Part shown: positions 1-6,807 of the stretch, piece after piece | Position numbering within the stretch: the first letter of the stretch is position 1 | How the letters are laid out: each line of letters starts with the position of its first letter | The notes under the pieces: generated by a model | The model's input: only the letters and a program-made list of their open reading frames with translations | What the model was told of the DNA's origin: nothing | Database searches by the model: none | NCBI GenBank assembly: GCA_043738385.1 | Contig: JAYUGL010000218.1 | Span: 1 to 12,105, forward strand | From: JANYCD01 sp043738385 | Lineage (GTDB): Bacteria > Pseudomonadota > Gammaproteobacteria > Burkholderiales > Rhodocyclaceae | Direction: 5' to 3' | Length of the DNA: 12,105 nt | Program-made: the position numbers and the translations under genes

Positions 1-261
1 TTTCAATTCCTTCTCCGTATCTGGAGCATGATCGGTTGCAAAAGTGATCCGTGGGTTGAGCTGATCACTTGGCCGCGCATACCAGCCATCTGCCACAGAC
101 TTCAGCATTAGGATTACATTTCCTAGCGTATATCCAACTTGCCGAATGCCCTCAAAGGCTGGAGGCAGTGCAAGTATTTCTCCATAGAATTTTTGCGCCC
201 GTTGCAGATCATCCACAGCTAGAGCCACTACTTTAAGTCGTTGAAATCCCAGCGTGCCCAT
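1..261 (-). CDS. VOC/glyoxalase-fold protein, 5' part (runs off the window)
   Basis: This is the N-terminal 87 codons of a minus-strand gene that continues beyond base 1. It starts at ATG 261-259, with a good Shine-Dalgarno AAGGAG about 7 nt upstream. The protein begins MGTLGFQRLKVVALAVDDLQ, followed by RAQKFYGEILAL. This is the first beta-alpha unit of the vicinal oxygen chelate (glyoxalase/bleomycin-resistance/dioxygenase) fold, in which a V-D-L...A..FY...LGL pattern is typical. The later GYTLGNVILMLKSV stretch fits the following strands. The position where metal-dependent members usually carry the first ligand His is Ala or Val here, so a metal-dependent glyoxalase I activity is not supported. 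The substrate cannot be told. The gene and the region to its right are clearly more AT-rich than the genes from 695 onward, which is compatible with recent acquisition. Confidence 0.8.
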   Translation of the reverse strand, partial: MGTLGFQRLKVVALAVDDLQRAQKFYGEILALPPAFEGIRQVGYTLGNVILMLKSVADGWYARPSDQLNPRITFATDHAPDTEKELK

Positions 262-330
262 CAGAGTCTCCTTTTAGTTAAGCGAACAAACCAGAGTCAT
301 GAATGTCCGGATTTGGCCGAATATGGGTCC

Positions 331-579
331 TCAAGCTTCACCTCTCGAACGTTTAACTACCTTGGCCACGCCACTAAGCAGGATTATCGGCAACTCGAAG
401 ATTAGAACCGGCATTGGCAAGGCAAACCAGACAAGCGAGAAGAACATGTGCATGCGAAATTGCATCCCCGGAGATATACATCCAAGAAAAAATCAAGTAG
501 CAATCGCTGCAACACTTGCAGCAACCAATACCTTTAGGAATGCTTTTGCGACGATATAGGATCGGTTTTTTGCATTCAT
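331..579 (-). pseudogene. Small two-helix membrane protein interrupted by an in-frame TGA
   Basis: Reading the minus strand from ATG 579, the frame gives 28 residues starting MNAKNRSYIVAKAFLKVLVA, then a TGA at 493-495. The same frame continues open for 53 more codons to TGA 331-333. The part before the stop and the part after it together look like one small protein of about 82 residues. The first hydrophobic segment spans the stop (AFLKVLVAASVAAIAT, stop, FFLGCI). The second is MFFSLVWFALPMPVLIFELP, followed by a positively charged end, KVVKRSRGEA. A TGG-to-TGA change would restore an uninterrupted two-helix membrane protein in the style of small DUF2798-like proteins, though I cannot assign a family. 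No strong Shine-Dalgarno precedes ATG 579. The downstream half could restart at one of several ATGs near 458-446. It could also be two unrelated short frames. Confidence 0.45.
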
Positions 580-694
580 TGGGAGCAGTAAAACAGTGTT
601 TTTCTGATCGCGTTTATACGTATCAGAATCCTGCCACTATGCGAACTGGAAGGCAATCACGAAGTTCCGTTTTGTGCCGGAAACCGACCTCAGA
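580..694. other. Short AT-rich intergenic stretch with an inverted repeat
   Basis: This gap lies between the methyltransferase stop and the broken small membrane gene. It holds a 7-bp inverted repeat, TTCTGAT (602-608) and ATCAGAA (622-628), with the 8-bp palindrome ATACGTAT (616-623) between the arms. It could be an operator or promoter-proximal site for the minus-strand genes to its left, but I see no clear -35/-10 pair. Nothing here looks coding. Confidence 0.3.
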
Positions 695-709
695 TTACTT
701 CGGTCGGTT
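682..709 (-). terminator. Possible hairpin terminator of the SDR-hemJ-methyltransferase cluster
   Basis: The arms AACCGACC (682-689) and GGTCGGTT (702-709) are perfectly complementary over 8 bp with a 12-nt loop. The loop contains the methyltransferase stop codon. On the minus strand the second arm runs into TTTCC, so the uridine run is short. It may act as a weak terminator or as a 3'-end stabiliser. Its position at the end of a three-gene cluster supports a 3' role, but efficient termination is not clear from sequence. Confidence 0.35.
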
Positions 710-1849
710 GCTGCCGGCAATAATCGGGAAGCGATACAACCGGCACTCCAATGGACCGTTGTAGAGCGGAATTTTGCGTTTGGGTGCGAGGCCAATCAAT
801 TTCGGCAGGCGCGTATCGGCGGAGAGCAGCCAGCAGTCCCAACCGGCGAAGTGCTTCTTGAGCGCGTCGCCGAGCCTGGGATAGAAGGCGGCAAGCTCCG
901 CGTCGTCGCCCAAGCGTTCGCCGTAGGGCGGGTTTGCCACCATGATGCCTTCGGGCAGCGGCGCTTCGATGTCGAGCATATCGGCCTGACGCACTTCTAC
1001 CAGATCATCAACGCCGGCATAGGCGAGATTCTGCTTGGCCCGGGCGACGGCATCGGCGGAAATATCCGAACCCCAGATCGGCAGACGCTCGGCGGTCGAA
1101 CGCCGTTGCGCGGCCTCGTGGCGAAGCTTTTGCCAGAGCGGCGCTTCGAATCCCTTGAGTCGCTCGAAGCCGAATTCACCGGGTTCGCGCGAAAGGCCGG
1201 GGGCATCGCCGAGACTGATGTGCGCAGCCTCGATCAGAAAAGTGCCGCTGCCGCACATCGGGTCGAGCAGCGGAATACCGGGCTGCCAGCCGATCAGGCG
1301 CAGGATGCCGGCGGCGAGATTTTCCTTGATCGGTGCTTCGACCTTGGCGATCTTGTGGCCGCGGTTCCACAGCGGCTCGCCCGAGGTGTCTAGATAAAGC
1401 GTGGCTTCGCTGTCGGTGAGAAACACGTGGATGCGCATGTCGGGATTGCGGGTATCCACGCTGGGCCGGCTACCGGTGTCGTCGCGGAAGCGATCGCAGA
1501 TCGCATCCTTGACGCGCAGGGTGATGAACTCGACGCTTCTCAGTGGCGACTTGACCGCCGTGACATAGACGCGAATGGTGAAGTCGGGATCAAAATATGC
1601 TGACCAGCCGACATCGCACGCCAGCCGGTAGATGTCGTTCTCGTTGCGGTAAGGGCTTGCGGCCACCTGCCAGAGGACACGGGTGGCGATGCGCGATTCG
1701 AGATTGACGCGATAGCAGATTTCCCACGATCCCGAAAACTTCACGCCGCCGGCAACGGGCCAGATGTCTTCGGCCTGCTGTGTGGCGAGTTCTTCCGCCA
1801 GAACTTCTTCCAGCCCGCGCGGGCAGGGTGAAAAAAAGCGGTATTTCAA
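695..1849 (-). CDS. rlmL: THUMP-domain SAM-dependent RNA guanine-N2 methyltransferase (RlmL type)
   Basis: A 384-residue predicted 23S rRNA methyltransferase. Residues 1-12 carry the family's N-terminal FFSPCPRGLE. A THUMP RNA-binding domain covers roughly 45-160. A Rossmann methyltransferase domain follows, with SAM motif I DPMCGSGTF at 196-204 and catalytic motif IV ANPPYGERL at 305-313. NPPY is typical of exocyclic-amino-group (N2-guanine) methylases. The length matches the RlmL half of E. coli RlmKL; the RlmK half that follows it in enterobacteria is absent. By homology it would make m2G on 23S rRNA (position 2445 in E. coli), but relatives with other targets cannot be excluded. The start is TTG 1849, which overlaps the stop of the upstream hemJ-like gene as TTGA, implying translational coupling. 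The family-typical N-terminus supports this start. Confidence 0.88.
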   Translation of the reverse strand: MKYRFFSPCPRGLEEVLAEELATQQAEDIWPVAGGVKFSGSWEICYRVNLESRIATRVLWQVAASPYRNENDIYRLACDVGWSAYFDPDFTIRVYVTAVKSPLRSVEFITLRVKDAICDRFRDDTGSRPSVDTRNPDMRIHVFLTDSEATLYLDTSGEPLWNRGHKIAKVEAPIKENLAAGILRLIGWQPGIPLLDPMCGSGTFLIEAAHISLGDAPGLSREPGEFGFERLKGFEAPLWQKLRHEAAQRRSTAERLPIWGSDISADAVARAKQNLAYAGVDDLVEVRQADMLDIEAPLPEGIMVANPPYGERLGDDAELAAFYPRLGDALKKHFAGWDCWLLSADTRLPKLIGLAPKRKIPLYNGPLECRLYRFPIIAGSNRPK

Positions 1850-2262
1850 AACGGTTTTACCACGGCGAGAATGACGATGGCGACCAGCGCCAGCACCGGA
1901 ATTTCATTGAAGACGCGGTACCAGACATGGTTATGGGTATTGATGCCGCGCTCGAACTGCTTGAGCAGGACGACACAATAATGATGGTAGCCGACCAGTC
2001 CGCCAACCAGCACCAGCTTGAGGTGCAGCCATGTGCCGGTAATGCCGAAACCCAGCCACAGCCACACCCCGAAAGCGATGGCGAAAACGCTGAGCCATAG
2101 GCTGAAGCGATACAGCTTGCGGCCCATCAGCAGCAGACGGTCGCGTACCGCAACGCTGTCCGCGGGGAGCATCGCCAGATTGACGAAAATGCGTGGCAAA
2201 TAAAACAGGCCGGCAAACCAACTGACGACGAACACGATATGAAACGCTTTGATCCAGAGCAT
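1846..2262 (-). CDS. hemJ: HemJ-type protoporphyrinogen IX oxidase (UPF0093/CopD-like membrane protein)
   Basis: A 138-residue inner-membrane protein with four hydrophobic segments (about 4-24, 52-73, 82-100 and 119-137). HemJ hallmarks are visible: WIKAFHI with His8 near the N-terminus, YLPR at 21-24, WLHLK at 78-82, RVFNEIP at 116-122 and the terminal VVKPF at 134-138. HemJ proteins bind haem and oxidise protoporphyrinogen IX to protoporphyrin IX in the last steps of haem synthesis, in bacteria without HemG or HemY. Automated annotation often calls such proteins CopD family, but the short length and the NEIP...VVKPF end fit HemJ better than copper transport. ATG 2262 lies 2 nt after the upstream SDR stop, and the stop overlaps the next gene's TTG start, so it is the middle gene of a tight cluster. 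Confidence 0.85.
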   Translation of the reverse strand: MLWIKAFHIVFVVSWFAGLFYLPRIFVNLAMLPADSVAVRDRLLLMGRKLYRFSLWLSVFAIAFGVWLWLGFGITGTWLHLKLVLVGGLVGYHHYCVVLLKQFERGINTHNHVWYRVFNEIPVLALVAIVILAVVKPF

Positions 2263-2264
2263 GG

Positions 2265-3137
2265 TCAGTGTCCCCTGGCTATTGCGGCGGCAATGCCGGC
2301 GTCGACCGTCGGGTAGCGCAGCGTCGGCAGCAACTCGCGCTTGAGCCGGGCGTTATCGAGCCGACGCGATTCCGCCATGAAAGAGAGTTGCATCGGCGAC
2401 AGGATTTTCTCCAGCTCGGCGCGCGTTACACGCGGTGCGTGCGGCAGATCGAACGCGTCGGCCAGTTTGTCGAACCACACACCAGCGGGCAGGCTGGCAT
2501 CGTCCACGGCGTTATAGACGCGCTGGGGCGGCGCGCGATTCAGCGATGCGACACAGATTCGTGCCAGATCGTCGGCATGGATGTGGTTAGTGTAAACGTC
2601 CTCATCGGCACGCAACAGCGGCAACCCCTTGCGCAATCTTTCCAGCGGCATGCGGTCGGCGGCGTAAATGCCGGGCGCGCGCAGGATGGATACGCGACAT
2701 CCCGATTGACGCCCGAAGCGGCGCAGACAGCGCTCGGCATCGACACGCCGCCGCGCCCGCGCGGTGATCGGCGCCGGGGTGCGCGTCTCGTCGACATGGG
2801 CGCCGCCACAGTCACCATAGACGCCACTGGTACTGATGTAGGTGAGACGCCGTGGTAGACTTTCGCGCCGCCGCAAGGCCGCAATCAGTTGTCGTGTGCG
2901 AGTGTCCAGCTCTCCCCGCTCCGGTGGCGGTGCGCTGTGCAGCACGGCATGGGCGATGCCGCCAAGTCGTGTCAGCGTGCCGGGACAATCAAGGTCGCCG
3001 CGCAGCTGCGTGACGCCCAATGCGGCCAGCGCCGGATCGCGCTGCCGCACCAGCGCATAGACACGCCAGCGGCGCAGCAATTGCGGCAGTGCCCGGCGCA
3101 CTACATCACCGCAACCGATGATCAACAGTCGTTTCAC
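2265..3137 (-). CDS. Atypical NAD(P)-dependent SDR / epimerase-like oxidoreductase (YeeZ-like)
   Basis: A 290-residue Rossmann-fold protein. The nucleotide-binding loop is at residues 7-14 (IGCGDVVR). The conserved STSGVYG strand and loop of extended/atypical SDRs is at 102-108, followed by GD and a PxTxRxRRRVxAE-like helix at 121-135. The YxxxK catalytic pair is not at the expected place: the helix after STSGVYG has Arg residues instead. The protein is therefore atypical and may bind a dinucleotide without classical SDR catalysis. The substrate is unknown. The start is GTG 3137, which gives a normal-length N-terminus (MKRLLIIGCG). Only 14 bp separate it from the divergent reductase gene, so its promoter must lie within that gene's 5' coding part. 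It is the first gene of the SDR-hemJ-methyltransferase cluster. The coding sequence is very Arg-rich. Confidence 0.8.
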   Translation of the reverse strand: MKRLLIIGCGDVVRRALPQLLRRWRVYALVRQRDPALAALGVTQLRGDLDCPGTLTRLGGIAHAVLHSAPPPERGELDTRTRQLIAALRRRESLPRRLTYISTSGVYGDCGGAHVDETRTPAPITARARRRVDAERCLRRFGRQSGCRVSILRAPGIYAADRMPLERLRKGLPLLRADEDVYTNHIHADDLARICVASLNRAPPQRVYNAVDDASLPAGVWFDKLADAFDLPHAPRVTRAELEKILSPMQLSFMAESRRLDNARLKRELLPTLRYPTVDAGIAAAIARGH

Positions 3138-3151
3138 CCGGGAATTATCTC

Positions 3152-4168
3152 ATGGCGTTCCAGATCACCATTCAATCCAACGGCCATTCTTTCGCCGCAG
3201 GTGCGGATGAAACCATTCTCGAAGCGGCAGACAATGCCGGCATCATCCTGCCCTACGGCTGCCGTGACGGCGCCTGCGGTTCGTGCAAGGGAAAGATTCT
3301 TCAAGGCGCGGTCGATCACGGCATGGCCCAGGAGAGGGCGCTGTCGAGCGCGGAACGTGCGGCTGGCATGTCCCTGTTCTGCTGCGCCACGCCCATGACG
3401 GATCTGATCATTGAAACGCGTGAAGTGAATGTCGCCAATGACATCCCGGCGCGCATGTTGCCATGCCGGGTGCAAATGCTGGAACGTGCCGCACCCGACG
3501 TGATGATCATGTCGCTGAAGCTGCCGACCAACGAGCGCCTGCAGTTCCGTGCCGGACAGTACATCGAGTTCGTGCTCAAGGATGGCAAACGCCGCGCGTT
3601 CTCGCTGGCCAACGCACCGCACGACGACGCGCTGCTGCAGCTGCATCTCCGCCTGACGCCGCAGGGGCAGTTCACGACCCATGTGTTCGAGACCATGAAG
3701 GTGAAGGAAATACTGCGCATCGAGGGGCCGTTCGGTACCTTTTTTCTGCGTGAGGATTCGGACAAGCCCATCATTCTGGTGGCCGGCGGCACCGGATTCG
3801 CGCCAATCAAGGCGATCATCGAACACGCGATTCACAACAAGATGTTCCACCGCCCGATGACGCTCTACTGGGGCGCGCGCGACCGGTCCGGGCTGTACCT
3901 GCCGGAGTTGCCGCAGCAATGGGTGGCGCAACATGCCAACATCAAATACATACCGGTATTGTCCGACGCGACACCAGCGGACCAATGGACCGGGCGCAAA
4001 GGTCTGGTGCATCAGGCCGTGCTGGAAAACTTTGAGAGCCTTGCCGGAGTGCAGGTCTACGCCTGTGGCGCACCGGCCATGATCGATGCGGTCAGAAGCG
4101 ACTTCATCGAACACGGCTTGCCCAGCGAAGAGTTTTTCGCCGACTCGTTTACTTTCGCGGCGAGTTGA
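3152..4168 (+). CDS. 2Fe-2S ferredoxin / FAD / NAD(P)H reductase (AscD-like)
   Basis: A 338-residue modular electron-transfer protein. The N-terminal plant-type 2Fe-2S ferredoxin domain (1-95) has the cluster cysteines C37, C42 and C45 in CRDGACGSC, with C77 completing the set. A ferredoxin-reductase FAD domain follows (about 100-200), with the flavin motif RAFS at 148-151 and EGPFG at 191-195. The NAD(P) domain has GGTGFAP at 212-218 and CGAP at 305-308. This architecture is shared by CDP-6-deoxy-3,4-glucoseen reductase (AscD), phenol hydroxylase and methane monooxygenase reductases, and flavin reductases. No oxygenase or deoxysugar genes are nearby, so the annotation-style name AscD should be read as a fold assignment, and the electron acceptor is unknown. 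The start is ATG 3152 with a weak upstream GGGAA. The gene is convergent with livF, 19 nt away. Confidence 0.9.
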   Translation: MAFQITIQSNGHSFAAGADETILEAADNAGIILPYGCRDGACGSCKGKILQGAVDHGMAQERALSSAERAAGMSLFCCATPMTDLIIETREVNVANDIPARMLPCRVQMLERAAPDVMIMSLKLPTNERLQFRAGQYIEFVLKDGKRRAFSLANAPHDDALLQLHLRLTPQGQFTTHVFETMKVKEILRIEGPFGTFFLREDSDKPIILVAGGTGFAPIKAIIEHAIHNKMFHRPMTLYWGARDRSGLYLPELPQQWVAQHANIKYIPVLSDATPADQWTGRKGLVHQAVLENFESLAGVQVYACGAPAMIDAVRSDFIEHGLPSEEFFADSFTFAAS

Positions 4169-4187
4169 ATCTGGTGAACTGCGCGGT

Positions 4188-4886
4188 CTATTCGCCGAGA
4201 TAGGCGGCCCGCACGCGCGGATCGGCGGCGAGCACGGAACACTGATCGGCCAGGGTGATGCGGCCGCTTTCCATCACATAGCCGCGTTGACAAACTTCCA
4301 GCGCGAGCCGCGCATTCTGTTCCACCAGCAGAATGGTCACACCCTGCGCGGCGACGGCGCGGATGGTTTCAAACACCTTGGCCACCATCAGCGGCGCAAG
4401 GCCCATCGAGGGCTCATCGAGCAGCAGCAATTTCGGCCGGCCCATCAGCGCACGACCGATGGCCAGCATCTGCTGTTCACCGCCGGAAAGCGTGCCGGCG
4501 AATTGTGCATACCGTTCCTTGAGGCGCGGCAGCAGTTCGTAGACGCCCTGCAAATCGGTTTCGATTTCTGCGTCGCGGCGATGGTAGGCGCCCATCGCCA
4601 GATTCTCGGCCACCGAAAGCCGCGCGAATACGCCGCGCCCTTCCGGCACCAGCGCCAGGCCCTTGGCAATCAGGCCGTGAGCCGGAAGATCGTTGATCTG
4701 TTCGCCGCCGTAATGAATCTCGCCGGTCGCCGGCAGCATGCGCGCCAGCGCCTTGAGCGTGCTGGTCTTACCCGCGCCGTTAGCACCGATCAGACAAACC
4801 ATTTCGCCTTGTTCGACGGCAAAAGAAATCCCTTTCACCGCCTGTATCCCGCCGTAGCGGACCTGAAGATCAGTCACGGTAAGCAT
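4188..4886 (-). CDS. livF: Branched-chain amino-acid ABC transporter ATPase LivF
   Basis: A 232-residue cytoplasmic ABC ATPase that would pair with LivG to drive import through LivHM. Walker A GANGAGKT is at 34-41, the ABC signature LSGGEQQ at 133-139 and Walker B LLLLDEP at 153-159. The start MLTVTDLQVRYGGIQAVKGI and the ending VRAAYLGE are standard for LivF, as is the length. The ATG overlaps the livG stop as TAATG, so translation is probably coupled. It is the last gene of the liv operon. The plus-strand reductase ends 19 nt beyond its stop, and no convincing terminator hairpin is visible in that gap. Confidence 0.95.
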   Translation of the reverse strand: MLTVTDLQVRYGGIQAVKGISFAVEQGEMVCLIGANGAGKTSTLKALARMLPATGEIHYGGEQINDLPAHGLIAKGLALVPEGRGVFARLSVAENLAMGAYHRRDAEIETDLQGVYELLPRLKERYAQFAGTLSGGEQQMLAIGRALMGRPKLLLLDEPSMGLAPLMVAKVFETIRAVAAQGVTILLVEQNARLALEVCQRGYVMESGRITLADQCSVLAADPRVRAAYLGE

Positions 4887-5761
4887 TAAAGTGACTTGCC
4901 CGTATTCTCTTCCGGAGGAAGATGACTATTGGTCGCCTCCTCCGTTTGGCGGGGGAGGATGGGAGGGGGGGTCGTCTCTGTTTCCAAAGGAGGTGGGCTT
5001 GCCCCACCTCCAAGATAAGCCTCGATTACTTTCGGATTTTTTTGTACCTGCTCGGGAATATCTTCGGCAATCAACGCGCCGTAGTCGAGCACGGCAACGC
5101 GATCACACAATCCCATCACCAGCTTCACGTCATGCTCGATCAACAGTACGGTAATGCCATCGTTGCGTATACCCTCGATCAACGTCTTGAGTCCCGCCGT
5201 CTCGGTGGCGTTCATGCCGGCGGCCGGTTCGTCCAGCGCCAGCAACTTCGGCTCGGTGGCCAGCGCACGGGCAATTTCGAGCCGACGCTGATCGCCATAA
5301 GCCAGATGGCGCGCCTGATCAGCGGCGCGGCTGGCGATGCCGACGTACTCCAGCAACTCCAGCGCGCGGCGGCGAATCGCCGCTTCTTCATCACGCGTCG
5401 CTCGACCGCGCAACACCGCACCGATCACGCCGCCGCGCGTGCGCGCGTGGCGGCCCACCATCACATTTTCCAGCGCGGACATGTTGGCGAACAAGCGAAT
5501 GTTCTGGAAAGTGCGTGCCAATCCCGCCCGCGCAACCTCATGCGGACTGGCCAGCAGCAAGGGTTTTCCGTCGAAGACAACGTCGCCATCGTCGCGCGGC
5601 GTCAGCCCCGTCAGCACATTAAAGAACGTGGTCTTGCCGGCGCCGTTGGGGCCGATCAAACCATAGATTTCGCCGCGGTTGATGGTGAGTGAAACGCCGC
5701 TCAGTGCACGCACCCCGCCGAAGTGTTTTCCTATGTTGCGCGCTTCAAGCAACGCGCTCAT
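4886..5761 (-). CDS. livG: Branched-chain amino-acid ABC transporter ATPase LivG, with extra C-terminal tail
   Basis: A 291-residue ABC ATPase when started at ATG 5761 (MSALLEARNIGKHFGGVRAL). That start overlaps the livM stop as ATGA. A longer reading from 5806 would add 15 residues inside livM and is less likely. Walker A GPNGAGKTT is at 37-45, the degenerate LivG-type signature LAYGDQRRLEIARAL begins at 153, and Walker B LLALDEPA is at 173-180. The AGMNATE and IEHDVKLVM stretches are typical of LivG. The conserved part ends at about residue 250 (VIEAYL). A Pro/Glu/Thr-rich tail of about 41 residues follows, and most of its codons come from a double-hairpin repeat (4936-5011). Most LivG proteins stop within a few residues of this point. 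The tail is probably unstructured and its effect on function is unknown. Confidence 0.94.
   Translation of the reverse strand: MSALLEARNIGKHFGGVRALSGVSLTINRGEIYGLIGPNGAGKTTFFNVLTGLTPRDDGDVVFDGKPLLLASPHEVARAGLARTFQNIRLFANMSALENVMVGRHARTRGGVIGAVLRGRATRDEEAAIRRRALELLEYVGIASRAADQARHLAYGDQRRLEIARALATEPKLLALDEPAAGMNATETAGLKTLIEGIRNDGITVLLIEHDVKLVMGLCDRVAVLDYGALIAEDIPEQVQKNPKVIEAYLGGGASPPPLETETTPPPILPRQTEEATNSHLPPEENTGKSL
4936..5011. repeat. REP-like double-hairpin element inside the 3' end of livG
   Basis: There are two stem-loops 30 nt apart. The first has arms 4936-4944 (CCTCCTCCG) and 4950-4958 (CGGGGGAGG), with one G-U type pair and a 5-nt loop. The second has perfect 9-bp arms, GGAGGTGGG (4989-4997) and CCCACCTCC (5003-5011), also with a 5-nt loop. 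Between them lies a G-run (GGGAGGGGGGG). Equal stem and loop sizes, and G/C-rich arms unlike the flanking sequence, suggest a dispersed palindromic repeat of the REP/BIME kind, normally intergenic. Here it stays open in the livG frame and encodes most of the C-terminal tail. I found no second copy in this window. In the mRNA the hairpins lie 50-125 nt before the livF start and may shift stability or translation. Confidence 0.65.
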
Positions 5762-6807
5762 TCTTTCGCCCCCGCCATCTCGCGCCGATGTCGTGCATCC
5801 GGCCACAGGCCGGCCGGGCGATAGAGCATCACCAGAATCAGCGCCAGGCCGAACAGCAGCATGCGCAGGGCTTCAGGGTCGAGCAGCACTTTGCCGAACA
5901 GCGCCTGCTGCGCAGGTGCGGCGCCGTAACGAAAGGCTTCCGGCAATACGGTCAACATCAATCCGCCGAGGATCACGCCGGGAATATGGCCCATACCGCC
6001 CAGCACCACCATGCACAACACCATGATCGATTCCGGCAGGCTGAAACTTTCGGGAGAAACGAATTCCTGGAAGCCGGCGAACAACCCGCCCGCCACGCCG
6101 CCGAAGCTGGCGCCCATGGCGAAGGCCAGCAGCTTGACGTTGCGCGTGTTGATGCCGCACGCCTTGGCGGCGATCTCGTCCTCGCGTATCGCTACCCAGG
6201 CGCGGCCGATGCGCGAATCCTGCAAACGTATGGTGACGAAAATAATGCCGAGCGCAAGGACGACGAACAGGTAGTAATAGAAATACAGGCCCGGAATTGC
6301 GAAGCCGGCCACCTCGATCGACTTCGACAGAGGATGCCCGGCGACGCTGATCGGGTCGATGCCGGCGATGCCCTTGGGTCCATTGGTGAGGTTGAACGGC
6401 GCATTGAGGTTGTTTAGAAAGATGCGGATGATCTCGCCGAAACCCAGGGTCACGATGGCAAGGTAATCGCCGCGCAGGCGCAGCGTCGGTGCGCCCAGCA
6501 CCACGCCGAAGAAACCGGCGACCACCGCGCCCAGCGGCAGGATCGCCCACGCCGGCCAGTGCAGGCCGAACTGTGGCGAAGCCAGCAGCGCATAGAGATA
6601 GGCACCCACTGCATAGAAGGCGATGTAGCCAAGGTCAAGCAGGCCGGCGAAGCCGACCACGATGTTGAGGCCGAGCGCCAGCATGATGTAGAGCAGCGCA
6701 AAGTCGAGCACCCTGACCCAGGCGTTGCCCAGACTGCCCACGGCAAACGGCGCAACGACCAAGGCGAGCGCTATCAGGAATGCCCCGAGCCACGCGGACT
6801 TCTTCAT
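5758..6807 (-). CDS. livM: Branched-chain amino-acid ABC transporter permease LivM
   Basis: A 349-residue polytopic inner-membrane permease. Hydrophobic segments are spread over the whole length, beginning at residues 6-25 and 35-60. The LivM family stretches GLNIVVGFAGLLDLGYIAFYAVGAY, PTLRLRGDYLAIVTLGFGEIIRI and LTNGPKGIAGI are all present, shown here in part. The cytoplasmic coupling loop VAIREDEIAAKACGI, which contacts the ATPases, is at about 208-222. It would pair with LivH. The start ATG 6807 overlaps the stop of the dinD-like gene as ATGA, and the end overlaps livG as ATGA. Normally livM directly follows livH. Here about 4.1 kb of unrelated genes lie between the two permease genes, so livM must be expressed by read-through from livK/livH or from promoters inside the inserted genes. 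Confidence 0.95.
   Translation of the reverse strand: MKKSAWLGAFLIALALVVAPFAVGSLGNAWVRVLDFALLYIMLALGLNIVVGFAGLLDLGYIAFYAVGAYLYALLASPQFGLHWPAWAILPLGAVVAGFFGVVLGAPTLRLRGDYLAIVTLGFGEIIRIFLNNLNAPFNLTNGPKGIAGIDPISVAGHPLSKSIEVAGFAIPGLYFYYYLFVVLALGIIFVTIRLQDSRIGRAWVAIREDEIAAKACGINTRNVKLLAFAMGASFGGVAGGLFAGFQEFVSPESFSLPESIMVLCMVVLGGMGHIPGVILGGLMLTVLPEAFRYGAAPAQQALFGKVLLDPEALRMLLFGLALILVMLYRPAGLWPDARHRREMAGAKE

Noticed and set aside
440..495. Selenocysteine insertion at the in-frame TGA
   Set aside because: The bases after the TGA allow only a 4-bp stem (ATGC/GCAT), not a bacterial SECIS-like hairpin, and the codon sits in a hydrophobic helix rather than a redox motif.
299..559. Plus-strand frame of 86 codons opposite the broken membrane gene
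   Set aside because: It has no Shine-Dalgarno and no recognisable motif. The opposite strand has clear hydrophobic helices and a charged tail, so the minus strand is the more likely coding strand.
674..1393. Open plus-strand frame of 239 codons, and similar plus-strand frames opposite livF, livG and livM
   Set aside because: These are mirror frames of rlmL and the liv genes. They have no ribosome-binding sites or family motifs.
3134..4114. Open minus-strand frame of 326 codons
   Set aside because: It is antisense to the 2Fe-2S/FAD reductase, whose cysteine, flavin and nucleotide motifs are all intact. The antisense product has no recognisable motif.
5759..5806. Longer LivG start at 5806
   Set aside because: The 15 extra residues (MAGCTTSARDGGGER) are unlike LivG N-termini and lie inside livM. 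ATG 5761 gives a standard N-terminus and an ATGA overlap.
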